Source of the DNA: Bacteroidales bacterium
GTDB lineage: Bacteria > Bacteroidota > Bacteroidia > Bacteroidales > UBA7960
NCBI GenBank assembly: GCA_003554665.1
Contig: PWGY01000149.1
Span: 1-11,045, forward strand
Direction of reading: 5' to 3'
Length of the DNA stretch: 11,045 nucleotides
The notes below the pieces were generated by a model that had not been told where the DNA came from, ran no database searches, and saw nothing but the letters and a program-made list of their open reading frames with translations. The position numbers were made by a program, and so were the translations under genes. Below, piece by piece: positions 7,167 through 11,045 of this stretch (the first letter of the stretch is position 1; the number at the start of each line of letters is the position of its first letter).

Positions 7167-8174
7167 TTATTCCAGAATAATATATTCCACCGAGGAAGGA
7201 CGCACATATAGTATTTCTACAAATTGCGGATAACTGTCCAACTGTACCTCAAGCCGGCCATCACTTTCATCAACAGCTGCGGGACATTCAACAAAAGCTT
7301 CAAACATCTCTGCATCAACATTAGGATAATCGCGAAGGGATACCAGGTAGCTTACCGTTATGCTGGAGGGGAAGAGGCGCAAATCAACTTCCGGGAACTC
7401 ATCCGGGCAAACAACCTGAAGATCAAGTTCAATGGCTGACTCAGTAAATTCTTCAACCGGAACGGTAACCTCCACCTGCCTCACATCCGGCTTTAAAGAA
7501 GGGATATCAGAAGGTAATTGCAACGGTAGTGTCTCTGTCATGGTACGCCGAAGGCCGGATACTTCCCAATGCTTGGTAGCCACATACTCAAGCGTATCAA
7601 GAACGGTACTCGGCCCGGTCAGTATCACGCTGTCAGGAACAATGTCAATGCTACCATATTGATCGAAACGGGGAGCGAAAGAGATCTCGGATTTAAGCTT
7701 AACAGGAATTTTCTTTTGAACAGCTGGTACAAGCTGAAGAAACAGTGAGTCAGGGAAGACAGAACCTACTTCCACCCTGGGTTCGATCAAACCGGTAATC
7801 TCGTCGGCAATCTGATCACTTGTCAGGTAATGATAGTCCAGCCCGTTTCGAACAGTGGAAAACGTACGATCCAACTCAAGCCGAAGGGTGTCAGCCTGTG
7901 GGAAAAAACGTAGTTGTATAAGTCTGGCACCAGTAGCGTGCAGTGTATATTCCACAATACTGTCGCTTTGGCTGGCAGCCAATTCACCTTCCGGAATATT
8001 TTGAAATCTGACGGGTAAACTGAAAGTGGCCTGATTCTCCTGAGACAACTTGGAAATAAACCAGAAAAGCGTGCTTATGATCAGGCATACAAAAAAAATG
8101 TAGGCCTTACGTTTGGTTGCCGCCTCCCCTGGTGTAAGGACATCTTTTTTTCGCCATAAAACCCGCCAGTTCAT
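7167..8174 (-). CDS. YbbR-like domain membrane-anchored protein
   Basis: A 335-residue protein with a basic N-terminus (MNWRVLWRKK), one membrane helix at about 24-41 (AYIFFVCLIISTLFWFIS) and a long exported part. That part has repeating beta-rich units of YbbR type, for example FSLPVRFQNIPEG (about 51-63), IPVKLKSEISFAPRFDQYG followed by VPDSVILTGPSTVLDTL, and IELDLQVVCPDEFPE. In Firmicutes, YbbR (CdaR) regulates the diadenylate cyclase CdaA. No cyclase gene is next to this one, so that role cannot be assumed here. Its ATG begins on the base immediately after the yajC stop (TAAATG), so the two are surely co-translated. Bacteroidota commonly carry a YbbR-domain gene between yajC and coaE. Confidence 0.85.
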   Translation of the reverse strand: MNWRVLWRKKDVLTPGEAATKRKAYIFFVCLIISTLFWFISKLSQENQATFSLPVRFQNIPEGELAASQSDSIVEYTLHATGARLIQLRFFPQADTLRLELDRTFSTVRNGLDYHYLTSDQIADEITGLIEPRVEVGSVFPDSLFLQLVPAVQKKIPVKLKSEISFAPRFDQYGSIDIVPDSVILTGPSTVLDTLEYVATKHWEVSGLRRTMTETLPLQLPSDIPSLKPDVRQVEVTVPVEEFTESAIELDLQVVCPDEFPEVDLRLFPSSITVSYLVSLRDYPNVDAEMFEAFVECPAAVDESDGRLEVQLDSYPQFVEILYVRPSSVEYIILE

Positions 8175-8501
8175 TTATCGCTTATCGCCAAGCTGGTCTG
8201 ATGCACCATCCATGGCAATGGCAGACTTCTCCACACGCAATTTGTTTCCATCTTCCACCTCAATGGTAAAGGAGCGCTCCTGCTCTTCAATAATTTTACC
8301 ATGAATGCCACCAATTGTGATCACTTTATCTCCCTTTTTCAGGTTCTCACGATATTGACGCAATTGTTTCTGTTTTTTCATCTGCGGCCTGATAAAAAAC
8401 AGATAAAAAACAAGCACAATAAGTATCAGTGGAAGAAAAGCACCAATTCCCCCTCCCCCATTTTCAGGAGGAGCCATCAATAATACATTCAAAAAATTCA
8501 T
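8175..8501 (-). CDS. yajC: Preprotein translocase subunit YajC
   Basis: A small single-span accessory protein that binds the SecDF complex of the Sec translocon. At 108 residues it has the usual length. A Gly-rich start (ENGGGGIGAF) leads into a membrane helix at about 19-37 (LPLILIVLVFYLFFIRP). The signature RPQMKKQKQ follows, then a small SH3-like cytoplasmic domain with KKGDKVITIGGIHGKI and EVEDGNKLRVEKSAIA. ATG 8501 is the first plausible start. It lies 51 bases after nusB and directly abuts the YbbR-domain gene. A possible -7 element (minus strand TAACTTTG, 8539-8546) sits just upstream, so some transcripts may start here rather than at nusB. Confidence 0.96.
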   Translation of the reverse strand: MNFLNVLLMAPPENGGGGIGAFLPLILIVLVFYLFFIRPQMKKQKQLRQYRENLKKGDKVITIGGIHGKIIEEQERSFTIEVEDGNKLRVEKSAIAMDGASDQLGDKR

Positions 8502-8538
8502 CGGTTGAAAAATTTAATTTAAAAATGATCTGTTGCGG

Positions 8539-8546
8539 CAAAGTTA
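8539..8546 (-). promoter_or_regulatory. Candidate internal -7 element before yajC
   Basis: The minus strand reads TAACTTTG, matching TAnnTTTG, 37 bases before the yajC ATG and just after the nusB stop. No TTTG stands at the usual -33 distance. It may be a secondary promoter inside the nusB-yajC-ybbR-coaE block, or a chance match in an AT-rich gap. Confidence 0.3.
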
Positions 8547-8552
8547 ATAAAA

Positions 8553-9506
8553 TCATTCAGATGTGTTGTCATGCAATCCCGGGGAGGCTCCATGAATTTT
8601 CCCTTCCCTGTTAAACTGTTCCACGAGCTTATCCAATACCCCGTTGACAAAAACCTTGCTTTTGGGTGTACTGTACATTTTAGACAATTCAATGTATTCA
8701 TTCAGGCTTACCTTAACCGGGATATCCGGAAATTTTAACACCTCGGTAAGTGCCATTTCCATAATGATCATATCCATCAGTGCAATTCTTTCCACATCCC
8801 AGTTCCGGGTCCTGGATGAAATGATCTCATTAAAGGCACTGTGATTAACAATGGCCTTCCGGAAAAGCTCAATGGCAAAAACCCGGTCCGACTCCTCCTT
8901 AAAAAGATCCATAAGAGCCAGTTTACCCTTATTTAAATCGGATTGTCTGAGGGTTTTGATCAGCATTTTGCTCACCAACTCCCAGTCATCGATCCAGTAA
9001 ATGCTCTGTTCCTCGTAAAAGGAGTGAAGCAACTCAAAAGGCAATATATCCTTTTTGAACATTTTGACAACAAACCGGGTATCTTCCTCAGGATCATCAC
9101 CAGAAGATGCCATATATTCGGCATAATATTTCTGTGATTTTAATCTGGACAGGAGTTTTCTTACCAGCTCCTGATTGCTACCCCACGAGATCCCTCTTGC
9201 ACTGGCCCGCTTTTGCAGGTTTTCACTTTCTGCAACCATCTTCAGGCAGGCATTGTCAACAAATCGCCGGTTGGGATTCAGGTCTTCAGGAGAAGGAAGC
9301 CGCTTTAAACGGTTTTCCTCCATGATGCGCTCCTCCTGTGATATCAATTCACCCAGAAGGGTCAGCTGATACAGATAAAGGTCATAGATCTTTTCAACTC
9401 CAAATAACAGCTCCTTTTCACCGGAACCAATGTCCTGATTATGCGATTGATGATAAGCATACAGACTCTGGAGAACTTTTACACGAAGATGCCTTCTGTT
9501 TAGCAT
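8553..9506 (-). CDS. nusB: Transcription antitermination factor NusB (long Bacteroidota form)
   Basis: An RNA-binding protein that with NusE (S10) binds boxA RNA in the rRNA antitermination complex. With ATG 9506 it has 317 residues and opens with MLNRRHLRVKVLQSLYAYHQ, the usual start of Bacteroidota NusB. The canonical NusB fold (about 130 residues) lies in the C-terminal part: LFRKAIVNHSAFNEIISSRTRNWDVERIALMDMIIMEMALTEVL, then the signature IPVKVSLNEYIELSKMYSTPKSKVFVNGVLDKL. The long N-terminal region contains a degenerate relative of the same fold. Upstream starts at ATG 9539 and TTG 9551 would add 11-15 residues without family support. It is the probable first gene of a block with yajC, ybbR and coaE, and is divergent from the PUR gene. 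Confidence 0.95.
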   Translation of the reverse strand: MLNRRHLRVKVLQSLYAYHQSHNQDIGSGEKELLFGVEKIYDLYLYQLTLLGELISQEERIMEENRLKRLPSPEDLNPNRRFVDNACLKMVAESENLQKRASARGISWGSNQELVRKLLSRLKSQKYYAEYMASSGDDPEEDTRFVVKMFKKDILPFELLHSFYEEQSIYWIDDWELVSKMLIKTLRQSDLNKGKLALMDLFKEESDRVFAIELFRKAIVNHSAFNEIISSRTRNWDVERIALMDMIIMEMALTEVLKFPDIPVKVSLNEYIELSKMYSTPKSKVFVNGVLDKLVEQFNREGKIHGASPGLHDNTSE

Positions 9507-9580
9507 AGAATAATGGTCAAGAATTTGATGCCATGGCATTGGTGAAGCCAAAACGTCAGAGATACCAGGAAAAAACTATG

Positions 9581-9588
9581 CAAAAGTA
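9581..9588 (-). promoter_or_regulatory. Candidate -7 promoter element for nusB
   Basis: The minus strand reads TACTTTTG, matching TAnnTTTG, 74 bases before the nusB ATG at 9506. There is no good TTTG at -33. It lies back to back with the stronger plus-strand promoter at 9596-9627. Confidence 0.4.
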
Positions 9589-9595
9589 AGGGATT

Positions 9596-9627
9596 TTTGA
9601 AAGGAAGGCGATTTTTTTCTATATTTG
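9596..9627 (+). promoter_or_regulatory. Strong Bacteroidota-type promoter for the PUR-family gene
   Basis: TTTG at 9596-9599 is followed, after a 20-base AT-rich spacer, by TATATTTG at 9620-9627. Both elements match the Bacteroidota housekeeping sigma consensus (-33 TTTG, -7 TAnnTTTG) at the usual spacing. Of the candidates in this window, only this one has both boxes. The transcript would start near 9634, leaving a leader of almost 90 bases. Confidence 0.65.
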
Positions 9628-9647
9628 ACTTCAATACAATAATCAAA

Positions 9648-9681
9648 GCCCCTAAAGGGCCAACGTTCTTTAAGGTTTGCC
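9648..9681 (+). promoter_or_regulatory. Two overlapping hairpins in the leader of the PUR-family gene
   Basis: GCCC (9648-9651) can pair with GGGC (9657-9660) over a 5-base loop. GGCCAAC (9658-9664) can pair with GTTTGCC (9675-9681) with one mismatch over a 10-base loop. The two stems share 9658-9660, so they exclude each other. An A-rich single-stranded stretch (9682-9708) follows. This could be a regulatory leader, but both stems are short and may be incidental. Confidence 0.3.
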
Positions 9682-9708
9682 AAAAAAAAATTAGAAAAGA
9701 AAGAAAAC

Positions 9709-9713
9709 AGGAG
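9709..9713 (+). promoter_or_regulatory. Shine-Dalgarno-like AGGAG before the PUR-family start
   Basis: AGGAG ends 7 bases before ATG 9721 in an A-rich context. Recognisable Shine-Dalgarno sequences are uncommon in Bacteroidota, so this and the strong promoter suggest a well-expressed gene and support ATG 9721 as the start. Confidence 0.5.
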
Positions 9714-9720
9714 AACTATC

Positions 9721-10176
9721 ATGGATGAATTTGGCACTAATGCTCCCAGGGATGACATTTATTCAAAAGCAGTACGGGCAGGGAAAAGAACCTACTTTTT
9801 TGATGTAAAATCCACCCGGTCAAACGAACTGTACCTCACCATTACGGAGAGTAAAAGACGTTTTAACCAGCAAACAGGTAAGTTTTTTTATGAAAAACAC
9901 AAACTCTTCCTCTACCAGGAAGATTTTGACAAATTCAAAGAGGCACTGGGTGACTCATTCAAGGCCATTGATGAACTTCAGGGTGAAATAACACGCCCTG
10001 ACAAACAGGATGAATCATCAGGCCCCAGGGAAAGCGGTGAGTCGACTGAGGCCAATGCTGGTGAAACGAAACCAACCGATGACCTGTCATTTGAAGATCT
10101 GGGTGACCAGGACAAAGAATCAGGAGAAGCAAAGGATTCAGGGAATTCAGGAGAAGGGGAAGAAGACAAGCAATAA
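9721..10176 (+). CDS. PUR-alpha-like (DUF3276) nucleic-acid-binding protein with acidic tail
   Basis: A 151-residue protein. Residues about 13-86 form one PUR-type domain: IYSKAVRAGKRTYFFDVKSTRSNELYLTITESKRRF, then GKFFYEKHKLFLYQEDFDKFKEAL. This is the beta-beta-beta-beta-alpha unit of PUR proteins, which bind single-stranded DNA or RNA, as shown for Borrelia BpuR and eukaryotic Pur-alpha. Residues 88-151 are a low-complexity, strongly acidic tail rich in E, D, G and S, probably disordered. The start has a Shine-Dalgarno-like AGGAG and a strong upstream promoter. The gene stands alone, divergent from nusB and convergent with the kinase-like gene, whose stop lies 4 bases away. The target nucleic acid is unknown. 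Confidence 0.9.
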   Translation: MDEFGTNAPRDDIYSKAVRAGKRTYFFDVKSTRSNELYLTITESKRRFNQQTGKFFYEKHKLFLYQEDFDKFKEALGDSFKAIDELQGEITRPDKQDESSGPRESGESTEANAGETKPTDDLSFEDLGDQDKESGEAKDSGNSGEGEEDKQ

Positions 10177-10180
10177 AGGG

Positions 10181-10939
10181 TTATTCATATTTTCCCAACA
10201 ACCGGTTTCTTTTTTTCTGACGCACCCTGCGCTGGCGGTTCGCTATTGTGTGATGTAACATTGTTTCGTACACCATATCGTCAGCCAGCCCTGTGATTTG
10301 GGCATATTCATCACTCATTACCCGGATCATGTCATCAGTGGCCGACAAGCGGGCAAAGTTCCCGATTCGTGCTTCCACGCCCAAACGAACATGCATTCGC
10401 ATTCTGTTGAGGTCTACCAGAAAAAATGCGTATTGATCGCTCCCCTCTTCTTTTATCAGGGTATTTCCGGGAGAATGATCCAGAAAAAGCACCCCACTTT
10501 CATGCATTCGATGTGTGAATTGTGTAAACTGCCGCAAAATGCTTTCCCGGCCGGGGTAGTCCGGATTTTCAATCAATGTCCTGAAGGTCAGATCTTCATC
10601 GATATGCTCACTTACATAATAGCTTTCACCGAGAAGGATTCCGGATGTCTCTATATAAACCAGGGGCTGCGGGGTCCCGATATCCATGGAAAGCAATTGA
10701 TGCGCATACTCAAAAGACCTGCGGGCTTTTGATTTTCGGAAATAACGATAAACCAGGCGATTGAGTGGGTTCGGTTTTTTGAAGGCCTTGATATTCAGCA
10801 AAAGGTCTCCGCTTTCAAGTCGCTTGACCATATTGCGTTTGCCCCTGCCAACCTTTACGCCCACATTTTCAAAATTGCATATGGCTTCCCGTATTTGCTT
10901 TCTGTATGATTCATAACCCGGTGAAAAAACCTCCTTCAT
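10181..10939 (-). CDS. Lipopolysaccharide kinase-like protein (InaA/WaaP/Kdo kinase family)
   Basis: A 252-residue protein-kinase-like fold of the group that phosphorylates sugars of the LPS inner core (Kdo or heptose) at the cytoplasmic face of the inner membrane. Visible kinase landmarks are: lysine K51 in LLLNIKAFK (ATP-binding Lys), E77 in RRSFEYAHQLL (helix C Glu), the hinge region YYVSEHI, the catalytic loop MHESGVLFLDHSPGNTLI with D154 and N159, and the metal-binding D176 in FFLVDLNRM in place of DFG. All key residues are present, so it should be active. The C-terminus is short and basic. It ends 4 bases from the convergent PUR gene with no terminator between them. Six bases upstream is the stop of a further minus-strand gene. 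Confidence 0.88.
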   Translation of the reverse strand: MKEVFSPGYESYRKQIREAICNFENVGVKVGRGKRNMVKRLESGDLLLNIKAFKKPNPLNRLVYRYFRKSKARRSFEYAHQLLSMDIGTPQPLVYIETSGILLGESYYVSEHIDEDLTFRTLIENPDYPGRESILRQFTQFTHRMHESGVLFLDHSPGNTLIKEEGSDQYAFFLVDLNRMRMHVRLGVEARIGNFARLSATDDMIRVMSDEYAQITGLADDMVYETMLHHTIANRQRRVRQKKRNRLLGKYE

Positions 10940-10945
10940 GACAAT

Positions 10946-11045
10946 TCAGCATTGCGAGTAATTACCTTTTTCGATTATTTCTTCCGGCAGACCTTTTCCC
11001 GGCGGGCCGTTTCCCCCCATGCCTTTTCCTGGAAAAATGTTTCCC
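10946..11045 (-). CDS. 3' end of an unrecognised gene with G/P/K-rich C-terminal repeats (cut by window edge)
   Basis: One minus-strand frame is open from the right edge to TGA at 10946-10948, 6 bases before the kinase ATG. It gives 32 residues: two 10-residue units, GNIFPGKGMG and GNGPPGKGLP, then EEIIEKGNYSQC. Two other frames are also open for part of this stretch. I favour this one because differences between the units include two synonymous third-base changes (CCA/CCG, GGC/GGT) and a conservative M/L change, and because its stop abuts the kinase start as in an operon. The protein cannot be identified from this fragment. Confidence 0.45.
   Translation of the reverse strand, partial: GNIFPGKGMGGNGPPGKGLPEEIIEKGNYSQC
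10985..11044 (-). repeat. Two tandem 30-base units, possibly part of a longer array
   Basis: The minus strand at 11044-11015 and 11014-10985 has two 30-base units sharing GGAAAC at the start and GGAAAAGG in the second half, 19 of 30 positions identical. In the favoured frame they encode GNxxPGKGxx twice. The array may continue beyond the window. Purine-rich bias makes a chance match possible. Confidence 0.45.

Noticed and set aside
6642..7211. Long plus-strand open frame (189 codons) opposite coaE
   Set aside because: It lies antisense to an unmistakable dephospho-CoA kinase, and its translation has no recognisable domain or coherent composition.
10298..10732. Plus-strand open frame of 144 codons opposite the kinase-like gene
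   Set aside because: Antisense to a protein with all kinase landmarks; no family resemblance.
1..11045. Mobile element, CRISPR array, tRNA or defence system
   Set aside because: No transposase, integrase, terminal inverted repeats, spaced direct repeats, cloverleaf-like sequence or defence-type domain was seen on either strand. Gene content is core and envelope functions.

Overview
The window looks like a chromosomal segment of a member of the Bacteroidota, probably Bacteroidales or a relative. Four things point there. It has a PorQ-type component of the type IX secretion system, which is known only from this phylum. It has the long NusB form, with about 150 or more extra residues ahead of the NusB fold. 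It has a PUR-alpha-like (DUF3276) gene. Finally, several intergenic regions carry the Bacteroidota -7 promoter element TAnnTTTG, and nearly all starts lack a Shine-Dalgarno sequence. No tRNA, rRNA, CRISPR array, insertion sequence or phage gene was seen, and coding density is high.

Layout. (1) 1-2253, minus strand: dapD (lysine/diaminopimelate pathway), a WaaE/KdtX-like glycosyltransferase and a second family 2 glycosyltransferase that runs off the left edge; the two transferases overlap by ATGA. (2) 2335-2404: a divergent promoter region between dapD and the next operon. (3) 2420-5279, plus strand: a tight operon of ruvX (yqgF), def, an M16 zinc peptidase gene and a class I O-methyltransferase, with ATGA overlaps or a 3-base gap. 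The M16 gene carries an in-frame TAG at codon 74 and is otherwise intact. (4) 5375-9506, minus strand: nusB, yajC, a YbbR-domain membrane protein, coaE and porQ, probably one transcription block. (5) 9507-9720: a second divergent region with the best promoter of the window and a structured leader, feeding a PUR-family nucleic-acid-binding protein at 9721-10176. (6) 10181-11045, minus strand: an LPS kinase-like protein (InaA/WaaP/Kdo kinase group), preceded at the right edge by the last 32 codons of another gene, apparently ending in 10-residue G/P/K-rich repeats.

How the genes fit together. The centre is housekeeping: N-terminal methionine deformylation, CoA synthesis, transcription antitermination, Sec accessory function and Holliday-junction/RNA processing. 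Both ends carry envelope-glycan functions (two glycosyltransferases on the left, a sugar kinase-like protein on the right), and porQ adds the outer-membrane side of the type IX secretion system. I found no convincing new multi-gene system. The items most worth a second look are the amber codon in the M16 gene, the two mutually exclusive hairpins in the PUR-gene leader, the repeat-bearing partial gene at the right edge, and the non-ATG start inferred for porQ.
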